Shown here: one piece after another, positions 40,329 through 52,200 of the stretch
How positions within the stretch are numbered: position 1 is the stretch's first letter
Layout of the letters: every line of letters begins with the position of its first letter
NCBI GenBank assembly: GCA_009746045.1
Contig: RPFO01000103.1
Location: forward strand, 517,070 to 579,069
Direction of reading: 5' to 3'
DNA from: Mesostigma viride
Taxonomy: Eukaryota > Streptophyta > Mesostigmatophyceae > Mesostigmatales > Mesostigmataceae
Length of the DNA: 62,000 nucleotides
Program-made: the position numbers and the translations under genes
Notes under the pieces: generated by a model
Told to the model about the DNA's origin: nothing
The model's input: the letters and a program-made list of their open reading frames with translations, nothing else
Databases searched by the model: none

Positions 40329-41513
40329 ATGAGTGAGGGTGCTATTGACCAACACGCGCGCCTTATGGGCTTTGCGCGGCGCGGCGCTGGGATAGATGGA
40401 CGAGATGGACGCGATGGACGCGGTGGACGCGATGGACGCGGTGACGGCCAGGCGCTGGGAGACCAGGCTGCGCTGCCAGATGATCAGAGCCAAGGATCGC
40501 AGGGCGGTCAGAACGCGCCAGCTGCAGATCAAGCGGCACCTAAGCGACCGACCGTGGCTGAGGGGTACGCGGTGCTAGGCCAGTTTCAGTCCATCAAGGA
40601 CAATTGGCAGCCCCGGGACGCTGAGAGGATGTTAGAGGACATGAACTTGTACACGGAGATATACACGGTGACAAGCTTCGCATCCTGGCGTCTAGTGCCT
40701 ACATAAGGCAGTCGGCGAGGCGGCTGTTCAAGTTTGTTCGGGAGCGACACGCGGCGGGGGACACCTGGGCGGCGTTTATGACGCGACTCAGGGTGTTCCT
40801 GAGTGACAAGAGGACCATAGATGGGTCCCACCTGAAGCAAGAATACCTGGACTACAAGCCCATCAAGGGGCAGCTAGTGGTCCACGCCTTTGAAGACTTC
40901 GTCAAGCTGAGGGAGGACGCCATGGCCAAGGGCTTCTTCGTCGCAGATCGGATGGCCATGGGCGACTTTCTCAAGTCGCTGCAGCTGGATCCGGTCACCA
41001 TGGATAATGTGACCATCCACATGCGACAGGTCCATGGCTGGGCAGCCATGACGGACCAGTTGTATGAGTGTTTCAGCGGCAAGTACGTGGGGGTAAGCGC
41101 CCTCGTCAAGGGGACGAGGAGGCCGCTGAACCTGCGGTTAAGTCCATGAGGGGATCGGGCCACGGGGGCCCAGCGCCCTCGAGAGGGCCTGAGACCTCTT
41201 CAAGGGGTCGAGGAAGGTCCAGGAGGGGGCGTGACAGAAGGGCTGGACGGGGGACCCCGCCGAAGTCGGGACATCCACAGTCCCAGTTTGACTTCAAGAG
41301 GGTGGGTGGTCCTCCCAAGGCTGGGCCCAGCAGTGGGACCTCACGGGACATCAGTCAGGTGGAATGTTATTTCTGCCAGGGAAGGGTCACTTCAGGAATG
41401 AGTGTCCCTCGTACCTGAGGCAGGAAGGTCAGAGCAAGCCAGCTCAGGGTGGCAGCAAGGACAAGGCTGGTCCATCCCAGGATAAGGGCAAGGGCAAGGC
41501 TGCTGATCATTGA
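40329..41513 (+). pseudogene. gag of the outer Copia-like element, frameshifted
   Basis: Starts MSEGAIDQHARLMGFARRG and has a run of GRDGRDGRG from GATGGACGC repeats, then the capsid-like helical region (PRDAERMLEDMNLYTEIY; RRLFKFVRERHAAGD; LDYKPIKGQLVVHAFEDF). A basic RG-rich linker leads to a CCHC knuckle. Single-base differences from the inner copy break the frame near 40664, 41095 and 41380, the last inside the knuckle (CYFCQG then shifted). The final in-frame stop is TGA at 41511-41513, in the same frame as pol. Confidence 0.75.
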
Positions 41514-44500
41514 CTTGAGCCTGCACACATCCCTGAACCCTGGAGGGTGCCCCCAGGGGTGTGTAATGTAGCTGCTAGTGACGGCAGTGAGGGGCAGCCC
41601 CATGCTCTAGTGAAAGAGCCTATTGGACACGATGGGGCAAGCTTGGTTACCACAGAGAGTATGCCAGCTGTAGCTGCAGTGGTTACTCGCCAACGTGCCC
41701 GCCATGGCGGTGCTGAGCCTGAGGTAGGACCTGGTGATGTGGACCCAGGTGGATCTCAGAAGCATTCTGACCGTGCAGGACTGGCACAGGATGGTCAGGA
41801 TGAGGATAGGGCTGGAGACAGTCTGACAGGCACGACCCTGGTGCCTCCTGTACATAAGGGATCTGTACATACCTTGAGTGCTAATAATGACAATAAAAGA
41901 TTTTCTCTCTTGTATGACATTGCCTCAAGGTTGCATACCATGTTTGGCCATGCAGCTCAGTCTTTGCAAGTTGCTAGACGGCTGGGAGGAAGTGAGTTGT
42001 ACTCCATCTGCCAACAGGTTGCTCAAGCTTGCAAGTGCAGGCTAGTTGCTAGAAAGCCCAAGCAGTCTCATGCCAGGACTCCTATTTTGCAGCCAGGCCA
42101 TGTGCAGGTAGATATTCAGAGAATCAGGGGTTTGAAGCTGCTGGTGGCAGTGGACAGATATACCAAGTACAAGACCCTAGAGATCCTGCCTGACATGGAG
42201 AAGCCTACATTGATTGCTGCTCTGAAGTTGACAAGGAGCAGGTACCCTGGGTTGGAGTTGTTGCAGTGTGACATTCAGTTTGAGTGCTGTGAGAACCTGC
42301 CAGAGTTTCCAGAGTTGCTGATTACACCCAGGGAGAGCCACGGCCAGCAAGGGGTGGTGGAGAGAGCCATCCAAGAGATCAAGACTGTGCTGCTGGTGGA
42401 GAGGATTCCAAGGACGTCATCTGCCATTGTGACATCTGCATGGCTACGTTCTGTGGAGGATAGGCTGAACCTGAGGACTCCCATGTTCTTTGGTGACATT
42501 GCCATCAATCCTCTTATGCTGCATACCAGGATGCTGCCAGCTGATGCTGAGCAGGCATGGAAGGAGAAGCTAGAGGCCAAGTTCCTCAAGCTGAGGCAGA
42601 AAGACAAGGGCTGGAGTGTCCTAGAACCTAACGTTGGACAACAGGTTGTTGTGTGGAAGGAACCAAGCTTTCCAGGGAAACGTGGCAGCTGGCATGATGG
42701 GGTGGTGACCCGAGTAGAAGCCGCTGGCCATAAGTGCTGGGTGGCCATTGATGGCTCCCAAGCAGTGCACCGTCTGTCCTGGTCAAAGATCCGTCCCCGG
42801 GGAGGTAATCAAGGAGACCTCTTCCAGGTGCCCGCTGGTGTACAAGGCGGGGGTGACGTGGAGCTTCCTGATCAGGGTGCTACAGCTGTATCGAGCCCTC
42901 AGGGTGACCCTGGCCCGGCCCCTGGGGTACCTTCACATACGGTGGTTGGGCAAGCAGGCGGACAGGCTGCACCTCCGGAACGGCCCGACACCAGGCCTAG
43001 GGGTGTGCGTCTATCAGATATTGTACAGGCTTTGCAAAGAGCCAAGAAGGAGCCTAAGGTGTCCAAGCTTGTCCAGTTGGATGAACCTGAGGTAGCTGCC
43101 ATGGAGATAGATACCAATGCACAGGTTTCTGTCATGGGACCTCAGCATACAGGAGAACTGCTGGTCGGAGAACCAAGTTGCCCCTGGGTGTCTGATTTCA
43201 GTGGTAGGACGCATCTAAGGGTGTTGGGAGAGGTTACTGCCCCTGTCATGGGTGTGGATGTGACCTTCCTTGTCCTAGAGGACTATGATGGCCCTGTGAT
43301 TTTGGGTCAGAATTTTCTGGGCAATCCTGGGATTTCTATCAGAGCTACAGCTCTGAGAAGAGATGGCTGGGGGATGATTCCCCTAGAAAATTTCAGGACA
43401 ACATTTCCAGTCAGGTGCAGGGCCAAGCCGGTCAAGGGTGTAAAATGGGATGAAGGGGAGGTGCCCCCAGCGGCCAGTTTGGTGATTCCAGCTGTGTTGC
43501 ACCCCAGCAGTATTGGCATAACTCACAGGAGCCTTGCTGCACACTCTCCTTTGACATATGACCAGCTGGTCCAAGAGATGAGCTCGCCTACTTTGTTTGA
43601 GGCTTGGAAGCTCGCCTTCTCCAAGGCATTGGAGGAGTGGTTGCAGTTTGAGTGTGCTGCACCAACAGACAGACGTCCCCCAGCATCAAGGAAGCTTGCT
43701 TTGAGATTTGTGCTGAAGAGGAAGGTTGTGGATGAGGTATCAGTGCCCCATGTCAGGCCTGTCCTGAATGAGTATCACGGCACGGGGAGTCTGCCAGGAG
43801 AGGAGCTATACACGCCAGGGATGCTACACGACACATGGAGAATTTTGCTATGTCTCTACGTGGGGTTGCTGAACAGGGGAGCAGCTATGTCATCAGTGCT
43901 GCTGGACTTCAAGAGGGCATTTTTAAAATCTGATCCAGAAGTGGCCAGGAGGGTGTGGAAGCAGGATGAGCCTTACTGTGTTGAGGTGCCTGCCATCTGG
44001 AAGCTGGAGCTGCATCAACAATTCCTGGTTATTCTGAAGGGCCTGGAAGGACTCAGGTCGAGCCCAATCATCTGGAGACTCACGCTGCAGGAAGCTCTGA
44101 TCAGTGAGTGTGGCTTGAGAGTGTCTTCAGTTGATCCCTGTTTGCTGCTGGCCCAATGGGAGGGTCTGCCAGTGTATGCTAGTTTGCATGGAGATGATCT
44201 GCATTTGCTAGCCCCCACGACCTGGCTGAAGAAGTTTATTCCTGTCATCAGTGGCAAGTTTTCACTGGGCAAGGAGCTGTGGCAGGAGCCCAACAAGCCT
44301 GTAGTGTTCTGTGGAATGCAGGCTACCCTGTTCAGGAGGGACGGGGAGTGGAGTATCAGGCTTCAGGCTGGAGGAGATTATAAACAGACCATTGTGAAGG
44401 CCTTGCCAGAGAAGATCACCCAGGCTGCAGGACCTGAGTTGAGAGGCATGTGGGCCTGGTTTGCCAGCATCTGTGGTCCGTCTTTGATGGTCCATAGCAG

Positions 44501-45104
44501 AATGCCTGATGAGGTGCTTGAGGATGAGAAGCCTCGAGTCATAGCCCGGTTGGTGGAGAGTACCCCTGATCTGATTTTGTCTGGGATTGACTTTGCCCAG
44601 CCTATCACCTTGGAGATCTTTGTTGACAGTTCCATGGATGCTCGCCAGGTTACCAAGGTCAGGGGGAGATCTGCTGCTCTGTTTGCTTTTTATCAGAGCA
44701 GGGCAAGTTTGTTCAGCTGGTACAGCAGACTGCAGAAGAGGGTCTGTATCAGTTCAGATGTGGCAGAATGCAGGGCCATATGCGAGGGGATCCAGTCCAG
44801 CCTGTACATAAAGGAGTTAATGCTGGAGCTGGCTTCAGTTACCCCTTGGACCTTGCAGATGGAGACGTTGTTGCTAACAGACAGCATGGGTATGGTCCAG
44901 TTTGTTCACAAGCAGCTGGCCAGAAGCCGGGACCTGGATTATTTGTTGCTGAAGGAGTTGGCCAGTTTGGTTGACTTGAAGCATATCCCTGGCGAGGAGA
45001 ACCCTGCTGATGCATTGACAAAGCTGCCACACAAGGCCCCAGCCCAGTACAATGTACTGAGGAAGCTCATGAATGCTGACTGTCAAGTCGGTCTATCTGT
45101 CTAA
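41514..45104 (+). CDS. Pol of the outer Copia-like element (IN-PR-RT-RH), after an in-frame UGA
   Basis: The frame is open from the gag stop at 41511 to 45104 with no ATG near its start. Numbering from the GTG at 41547 (1185 aa): residues ~128-166 a divergent HHCC-like zinc region; ~180-300 integrase core with D189, D242, E272; ~360-420 a small beta-rich domain (GQQVVVWKEP; GSWHDGVVTRV). Residues ~515-600 are a retropepsin-like domain with DTNA where DTGA is usual and ILGQNFLG near its end. RT spans ~670-900 with LLDFKRAF (D787) and HGDD at 881-884 in place of YVDD. RNase H follows (VDSS, AECRA, TDS, ENPADALTK). The protease lies between integrase and RT, unlike Copia or Gypsy order. Confidence 0.85.
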   Translation, partial: LEPAHIPEPWRVPPGVCNVAASDGSEGQPHALVKEPIGHDGASLVTTESMPAVAAVVTRQRARHGGAEPEVGPGDVDPGGSQKHSDRAGLAQDGQDEDRAGDSLTGTTLVPPVHKGSVHTLSANNDNKRFSLLYDIASRLHTMFGHAAQSLQVARRLGGSELYSICQQVAQACKCRLVARKPKQSHARTPILQPGHVQVDIQRIRGLKLLVAVDRYTKYKTLEILPDMEKPTLIAALKLTRSRYPGLELLQCDIQFECCENLPEFPELLITPRESHGQQGVVERAIQEIKTVLLVERIPRTSSAIVTSAWLRSVEDRLNLRTPMFFGDIAINPLMLHTRMLPADAEQAWKEKLEAKFLKLRQKDKGWSVLEPNVGQQVVVWKEPSFPGKRGSWHDGVVTRVEAAGHKCWVAIDGSQAVHRLSWSKIRPRGGNQGDLFQVPAGVQGGGDVELPDQGATAVSSPQGDPGPAPGVPSHTVVGQAGGQAAPPERPDTRPRGVRLSDIVQALQRAKKEPKVSKLVQLDEPEVAAMEIDTNAQVSVMGPQHTGELLVGEPSCPWVSDFSGRTHLRVLGEVTAPVMGVDVTFLVLEDYDGPVILGQNFLGNPGISIRATALRRDGWGMIPLENFRTTFPVRCRAKPVKGVKWDEGEVPPAASLVIPAVLHPSSIGITHRSLAAHSPLTYDQLVQEMSSPTLFEAWKLAFSKALEEWLQFECAAPTDRRPPASRKLALRFVLKRKVVDEVSVPHVRPVLNEYHGTGSLPGEELYTPGMLHDTWRILLCLYVGLLNRGAAMSSVLLDFKRAFLKSDPEVARRVWKQDEPYCVEVPAIWKLELHQQFLVILKGLEGLRSSPIIWRLTLQEALISECGLRVSSVDPCLLLAQWEGLPVYASLHGDDLHLLAPTTWLKKFIPVISGKFSLGKELWQEPNKPVVFCGMQATLFRRDGEWSIRLQAGGDYKQTIVKALPEKITQAAGPELRGMWAWFASICGPSLMVHSRMPDEVLEDEKPRVIARLVESTPDLILSGIDFAQPITLEIFVDSSMDARQVTKVRGRSAALFAFYQSRASLFSWYSRLQKRVCISSDVAECRAICEGIQSSLYIKELMLELASVTPWTLQMETLLLTDSMGMVQFVHKQLARSRDLDYLLLKELASLVDLKHIPGEENPADALTKLPHKAPAQYNVLRKLMNADCQVGLSV

Positions 45105-45852
45105 AAGCTGAGAGCTGGGTGCTTAAGTCTCTGGATATCAGGCTGGGAGCTTGATTGTACATAATCCTGAGCACACCTTGAGGGGTGAGACATGTCTCTG
45201 GTGTGGGAATGTCTGACATTGTCTCTGATGGAGAGATGTCTATCTGGGGTTTTCATCTCAGTCTGAGGTTTCCCCAGATCTGTGGTTTGTGGGCGGGGTT
45301 CGATTCCCTGGTGCCGTCTTAAGGCGGAGTTTCACGGACTGGCTGACCCATCCACCATGCTGGTGAGGTGGCGACAGGTCCCCTGATTTTCCACGGTTGG
45401 AACGAGTATGGGAGCTTGTGTTTTGCATGTGCTTCGCGTAGATGTTGTGTCTGGTTCGATAAGGGGCAGCAGACCGGCGCCGACTCCCGTCTGGGGGTCA
45501 GCAATGTTTTCTGATGAGCTGTTGTGGGTGATCTGTGGGGTTTCGCCTAAGGTCCTGAAGGTTGTACATACTTCTCAAGTTCTTAGCTGAACACCTATGG
45601 GCTGCCACAGTTGGCCAACCTCTTGTACATGGGTAACACAACGAGCCTCCCGTGAAGGGATAGGGACTCATTGTAATTTGTTTGTGCTCCTGAGCCAGTA
45701 TGGGTGCTATGTACATATAATAAGGAATCCAAGCTGACTGTCATGCCCAGCGGGTTGTGACTTGTAGTCTGGGGAGGATGTCCAGTACCCATTGTGTGTG
45801 TTTGTATGTAGACTTGTGTGAGCTGCTACAGCTCAAGAAAAGAAAGGATTGG
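45105..45852 (+). promoter_or_regulatory. Long 3' non-coding region of the Copia-like element
   Basis: 748 bp between the pol stop and the 3' LTR, repeated at 52797-53544. It includes GGGTTCGATTCCC at about 45298-45310, which contains the Pol III B-box consensus GGTTCGANNCC. Several TGTACAT words (about 45158, 45563, 45624, 45709), three of them extending to TGTACATA, resemble PUF-protein binding sites. It ends in the polypurine tract. Functions are inferred only. Confidence 0.5.
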
Positions 45853-47009
45853 AGTTAACGCCAAGCGCATTGGCGTGATCCTGATTCGGCATATCTCTGC
45901 GATTCCAGCGGCACCGGAACGAGTTCATTCCGACAAGTATCAAGAAAGTTATGGCGTTCCGACTTCCCGGTCGCGCGCGAGCGCGAGCCGGCTGTTCTTC
46001 TAAGTCGGACGTGAATATTTGCCGACGACATATGGGGTCGACAGTAATTCCTGGGCTGACAGGAATTAGGTGCTGTACCTACGACGGTATTGGATTAATA
46101 CGTCGTACGCAGGAAATAGGAACCTTAACCTGTGGTCTGTTGGTACCGCAGGCTTAGTCCTGGACTTCTAGGTGCAGATGCAATAGTCACTGTGGACTGT
46201 GCTCTGTGGTCACTGTGCCAGTTAACGCCAAGCGCATGGGCGTGATCCTGATTCGGCATATCTCTGCGATTCCAGCGGCACCGGAACGAGTTCATTCCGA
46301 CGAGTATCAAGAAAGTTATGGCGTTCCGACTTCCCGGTCGCGCGCGAGCGCGAGCCGGCTGTTCTTCTAAGTCGGACGTGAATATTTGCCGACGACATAT
46401 GGGGTCGACAGTAATTCCTGGGCTGACAGGAATTAGGTGCTGTACCTACGACGGTATTGGATTAATACGTCGTACGCAGGAAATAGGAACCTTAACCTGT
46501 GGTCTGTGGGTACCGCAGGCTTAGTCCTGGACTTCTAGGTGCAGATGCAATAGTCACTGTGGACTGTGCTCTGTGGTCACTGTGCCTGTATGGCAGACCT
46601 ACTGTATAGGAGTCGGGCGCTGTACAGGTAGTGAATACTGTACCGGGGGTGTTATTACTGAGCAGGCCTCCTAGGCTGCTCAGGACTAGCAAGCACAGTG
46701 CACAAGTATATAAACAATAGGCCAGTGCCAAATGGGCATCTCTTGCGAGCCCGCCTCACGTGTTGTGCCTTGACTTGGCAAGCGCGTGTACAAGCCTCAA
46801 GTGTGTGAGCGCTGTAAACATTATCCGATTTAACAAAGCTCCGTTTCCAACCATATCACACATTGCTGCATTGCAACCATATCCTTCACATTGCATGTGC
46901 TAAGAAAGCTTAACTCAAATTACAACCAGTCTCAGCGGAACGGCCAGGAGGGTCGTTGCCGGTTGCGGTGTGCAGCGTTTTACGACGAGAGGAGCTCGTC
47001 CGGTGGTGA

Positions 47010-47925
47010 ATGGTGCAGGAGGAACAACGGCAGCAGGATTTCCGGTTTCGGCAGTCTGCTGGGGGTTCGATTTCTCCTGAATTACGCCGTGTCGTTCGGG
47101 ATCTATCTTTATTGCTTGCAGATCGTCCGCCTGTAAATCGCAGCTTCGTGCAATTCGTCGACGACCAGGTCGAAGATTGGGAGCGAATTCTGCGACACGT
47201 ACAAACCATCGTCATTCCGGAGCACCGGAGCATCGACGACCTTGAGCAGGAGCTTCACGGGTTGGTCGGCATCCAGACGGTGATTACTGCAGTAGCAGAG
47301 CGAGTGCGGACGGAGTTGGCAGCAAGGCGAGGCGAGGTTGCGGAGCAGCTGGCGCAGGGCGACACGAGTTTGTGCCGACAGTAGCGGGCGCGGGAGTACC
47401 ACGTGCTTTCGCAGGCGGCATCGGCGACGAGGGTGTTGCAGCGGGACCAGTTAGGCGTGAACGACGCGGAGCGGAGCATCACAGGCGGCTTGCAGAGGTC
47501 GGGGCGACAGCGGAAGCCATCGCCGGAGGACAGCGCGCGACAAGAGTCGGCAGGTTTCCAGAGCGAGTAAGAGTTCCTTTTCAGGAGCTGCCCCCGCCCC
47601 TTCGCGTTCGTGTGACGCGTTGGGAGAGTTTGCACCTCTTGGGTACGATAGTGACCTTGAGGTAGGCGCAGGGGGTGTCGCTGGGCTAGGCGACGAGGCA
47701 CTCGGCGACCACGAGGTGCCAACGTACAATCCGCGAGGGCCAACGACGGGTTGTCACCTGTCTACTTTACCAACGGTGACGATTCAGTCATCGCGGGCCG
47801 ACAGCGGGTCGACGACGGCGCAGCAGGTAGCAGGGTACCAGAGCTGATTGTGGTGAGCGACAGCGACGACGACAGCGACAAGGAGAACCAGGACGCGCCT
47901 GGGGCCAGCCGTGGTGGTCTTGCCT
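47010..47925 (+). pseudogene. Accessory 5' ORF of the inner element, frameshifted
   Basis: N-terminal helical part (NFRFRQSAGG-like; VQFVDDQVEDWERILRHV; HRSIDDLEQELHGLVG) in one frame to about 47340, a middle part in a second frame (47372-47620), then an acidic tail in a third frame (ELIVVSDSDDDSDKENQDAP, stop near 47925). Conserved between copies before the deletion, so it was probably a real protein of about 300 residues. No domain recognised. Confidence 0.5.
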
Positions 47926-48029
47926 GAGTGGTAACACTTGGCACTTTCCTTTCTTGTTCAGTAGCTTATATTGCTTTAATTGCTGCTTGGCCACTTGGCT
48001 GGCTGTAGCAGATCTGAACAGAGGCCATC

Positions 48030-49205
48030 ATGGAGGATGGAGCTATCAACCAACAAGCGGGCTTTATGGGCTTCGCGGCGCGGCGCTGGGATGGATGGAC
48101 GAGATGGACGCGGTGGACGCGATGGACGCGGGGACGGCCAGGCGCTGGGAGACCAGGCTGAGGTGCCAGATAATCAGAGCCAAGGATCGCAGGGCGGGCA
48201 GCACGCGCCAGCCGCAGATCAAGCGGCGCCTAAGCGACCAACTGTTGCTGAGGGGTACGCGGTGCTAGGCCAGTTTCAGTCCATCAAGGACAATTGGCAG
48301 CCCCGGGATGCTGAGAGGATGTTAGAGGACATGAACTTGTACACGGAGATATACAACGGTGACAAGCTTCGCATCCTGGCGTCTAGTGCCTACATACGGC
48401 AGTCGGCGAGGCGGCTGTTCAAGTTTGTTCGGGAGCGACACGCGGCGGGGGACACCTGGACGGCGTTTATGACGCGACTCAGGTCGTTCCTGAGTGACAA
48501 GAGGACCATAGATGGGTCCCACCTGAAGCAAGAATACCTGGACTACAAGCCCATCAAGGGGCAACTAGTGGTCCACGCCTTTGAAGACTTCGTCAAGCTG
48601 AGGGAGGACGCCATGGCCAAGGGCTTCTTCGTCGCAGATCGGATGGCCATGGGCGACTTTCTCAAGTCGCTGCAGCTGGATCCGGTCACCATGGATAATG
48701 TGACCATCCACATGCGACAGGTCCATGGCTGGGCAGCCATGACGGACCAGTTGTATGAGTGTTTCAGCGGCAAGTACGTGGGTGGTAAGCGCCCTCGTCA
48801 GGGTGATGAGGAGGCCACTGAACCCACGGTTAAGTCCATGAGGGGATCGGGCCACGGGGGCCCAGCGCCTCGAGAGGGCCTGAGACCTCTTCAAGGGGTC
48901 GAGGAAGGTCCAGGAGGGGGCGTGACAGAAGGGCTGGACGGGGGACCCCGCCGAAGTCGGGACATCCACAGTCCCAGTTTGACTTCAAGAGGGTGGGTGG
49001 TCCTCCCAAGGCTGGGCCCAGCAGTGGGACCTCACGGGACATCAGTCAGGTGGAATGTTATTTCTGCCAGGGGAAGGGTCACTTCAGGAATGAGTGTCCC
49101 TCGTACCTGAGGCAGGAAGGTCAGAGCAAGCCAGCTCAGGGTGGCAGCAAGGACAAGGCTGGTCCATCCCAGGACAAGGGCAAGGGCAAGGCTGCTGATC
49201 ATTGA
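48030..49205 (+). pseudogene. gag of the inner Copia-like element, frameshifted
   Basis: ATG at 48030 (MEDGAINQQAGFMGF), frameshift near 48083 before the GRDGRGGRDG repeat, open capsid-like region to about 48870, second frameshift in the linker. The CCHC knuckle is intact here: CYFCQGKGHFRNEC (C-X2-C-X4-H-X4-C). Ends KGKAADH at TGA 49203-49205. The lesions are at different places from those of the outer copy, so the family consensus is evidently intact. Confidence 0.75.
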
Positions 49206-52200
49206 CTTGAGCCTGCACACATCCCTGAACCCTGGAGGGTGCCCCCAGGGGTGTGTAATGAAGCTGCTAGTGACAGCAGTGAGGGGCAGCCCCATGCTCT
49301 AGTGAAAGAGCCTATTGGACACGATGGGGCAAGCTTGGTTACCACAGAGAGTATGCCAGCTGTAGCTGCAGTGGTTACTCGCCAACGTGCCCGCCATGGC
49401 GGTGCTGAGCCTGAGGTAGGACCTGGTGATGTGGACCCAGGTGGATCTCAGAAGCATTCTGACCGTGCAGGACTGGCACAGGATGGTCAGGATGAGGATA
49501 GGGCTGGAGACAGTCTGACAGGCACGACCCTGGTGCCTCCTGTACATAAGGGATCTGTACATACCTTGAGTGCTAATAATGACAATAAAAGGTTTTCTCT
49601 CTTGTATGACATTGCCTCAAGGTTGCATACCATGTTTGGCCATGCAGCTCAGTCTTTGCAAGTTGCTAGACGGCTGGGAGGAAGTGAGTTGTACTCCATC
49701 TGCCAACAGGTTGCTCAAGCTTGCAAGTGCAGGCTAGTTGCTAGAAAGCCCAAGCAGTCTCATGCCAGGACTCCTATTTTGCAGCCAGGCCATGTGCAGG
49801 TAGATATTCAGAGAATCAGGGGTTTGAAGCTGCTGGTGGCAGTGGACAGATATACCAAGTACAAGACCCTAGAGATCCTGCCTGACATGGAGAAGCCTAC
49901 ATTGATTGCTGCTCTGAAGTTGACAAGGAGCAGGTACCCTGGGTTGGAGTTGTTGCAGTGTGACATTCAGTTTGAGTGCTGTGAGAACCTGCCAGAGTTT
50001 CCAGAGTTGCTGATTACACCCAGGGAGAGCCACGGCCAGCAAGGGGTGGTGGAGAGAGCCATCCAAGAGATCAAGACTGTGCTGCTGGTGGAGAGGATTC
50101 CAAGGACGTCATCTGCCATTGTGACATCTGCATGGCTACGTTCTGTGGAGGACAGGCTGAACCTGAGGACTCCCATGTTCTTTGGTGACATTGCCATCAA
50201 TCCTCTTATGCTGCATACCAGGATGCTGCCAGCTGATGCTGAGCAGGCATGGAAGGAGAAGCTAGAGGCCAAGTTCCTCAAGCTGAGGCAGAAAGACAAG
50301 GGCTGGAGTGTCCTAGAACCTAACGTTGGACAACAGGTTGTTGTGTGGAAGGAACCAAGCTTTCCAGGGAAACGTGGCAGCTGGCATGATGGGGTGGTGA
50401 CCCGAGTAGAAGCCGCTGGCCATAAGTGCTGGGTGGCCATTGATGGCTCCCAAGCAGTGCACCGTCTGTCCTGGTCAAAGATCCGTCCCCGGGGAGGTAA
50501 TCAAGGAGACCTCTTCCAGGTGCCCGCTGGTGTACAAGGCGGGGGTGACGTGGAGCTTCCTGATCAGGGTGCTACAGCTGTATCGAGCCCTCAGGGTGAC
50601 CCTGGCCCGGCCCCTGGGGTACCTTCACATACGGTGGTTGGGCAAGCAGGCGGACAGGCTGCACCTCCGGAACGGCCCGACACCAGGCCTAGGGGTGTGC
50701 GTCTATCAGATATTGTACAGGCTTTGCAAAGAGCCAAGAAGGAGCCTAAGGTGTCCAAGCTTGTCCAGTTGGATGAACCTGAGGTAGCTGCCATGGAGAT
50801 AGATACCAATGCACAGGTTTCTGTCATGGGACCTCAGCATACAGGAGAACTGCTGGTCGGAGAACCAAGTTGCCCCTGGGTGTCTGATTTCAGTGGTAGG
50901 ACGCATCTAAGGGTGTTGGGAGAGGTTACTGCCCCTGTCATGGGTGTGGATGTGACCTTCCTTGTCCTAGAGGACTATGATGGCCCTGTGATTTTGGGTC
51001 AGAATTTTCTGGGCAATCCTGGGATTTCTATCAGAGCTACAGCTCTGAGAAGAGATGGCTGGGGGATGATTCCCCTAGAAAATTTCAGGACAACATTTCC
51101 AGTCAGGTGCAGGGCCAAGCCGGTCAAGGGTGTAAAATGGGATGAAGGGGAGGTGCCCCCAGCGGCCAGTTTGGTGATTCCAGCTGTGTTGCACCCCAGC
51201 AGTATTGGCATAACTCACAGGAGCCTTGCTGCACACTCTCCTTTGACATATGACCAGCTGGTCCAAGAGATGAGCTCGCCTACTTTGTTTGAGGCTTGGA
51301 AGCTCGCCTTCTCCAAGGCATTGGAGGAGTGGTTGCAGTTTGAGTGTGCTGCACCAACAGACAGACGTCCCCCAGCATCAAGGAAGCTTGCTTTGAGATT
51401 TGTGCTGAAGAGGAAGGTTGTGGATGAGGTATCAGTGCCCCATGTCAGGCCTGTCCTGAATGAGTATCACGGCACGGGGAGTCTGCCAGGAGAGGAGCTA
51501 TACACGCCAGGGATGCTACACGACACATGGAGAATTTTGCTATGTCTCTACGTGGGGTTGCTGAACAGGGGAGCAGCTATGTCATCAGTGCTGCTGGACT
51601 TCAAGAGGGCATTTTTAAAATCTGATCCAGAAGTGGCCAGGAGGGTGTGGAAGCAGGATGAGCCTTACTGTGTTGAGGTGCCTGCCATCTGGAAGCTGGA
51701 GCTGCATCAACAATTCCTGGTTATTCTGAAGGGCCTGGAAGGACTCAGGTCGAGCCCAATCATCTGGAGACTCACGCTGCAGGAAGCTCTGATCAGTGAG
51801 TGTGGCTTGAGAGTGTCTTCAGTTGATCCCTGTTTGCTGCTGGCCCAATGGGAGGGTCTGCCAGTGTATGCTAGTTTGCATGGAGATGATCTGCATTTGC
51901 TAGCCCCCACGACCTGGCTGAAGAAGTTTATTCCTGTCATCAGTGGCAAGTTTTCACTGGGCAAGGAGCTGTGGCAGGAGCCCAACAAGCCTGTAGTGTT
52001 CTGTGGAATGCAGGCTACCCTGTTCAGGAGGGACGGGGAGTGGAGTATCAGGCTTCAGGCTGGAGGAGATTATAAACAGACCATTGTGAAGGCCTTGCCA
52101 GAGAAGATCACCCAGGCTGCAGGACCTGAGTTGAGAGGCATGTGGGCCTGGTTTGCCAGCATCTGTGGTCCGTCTTTGATGGTCCATAGCAGAATGCCTG

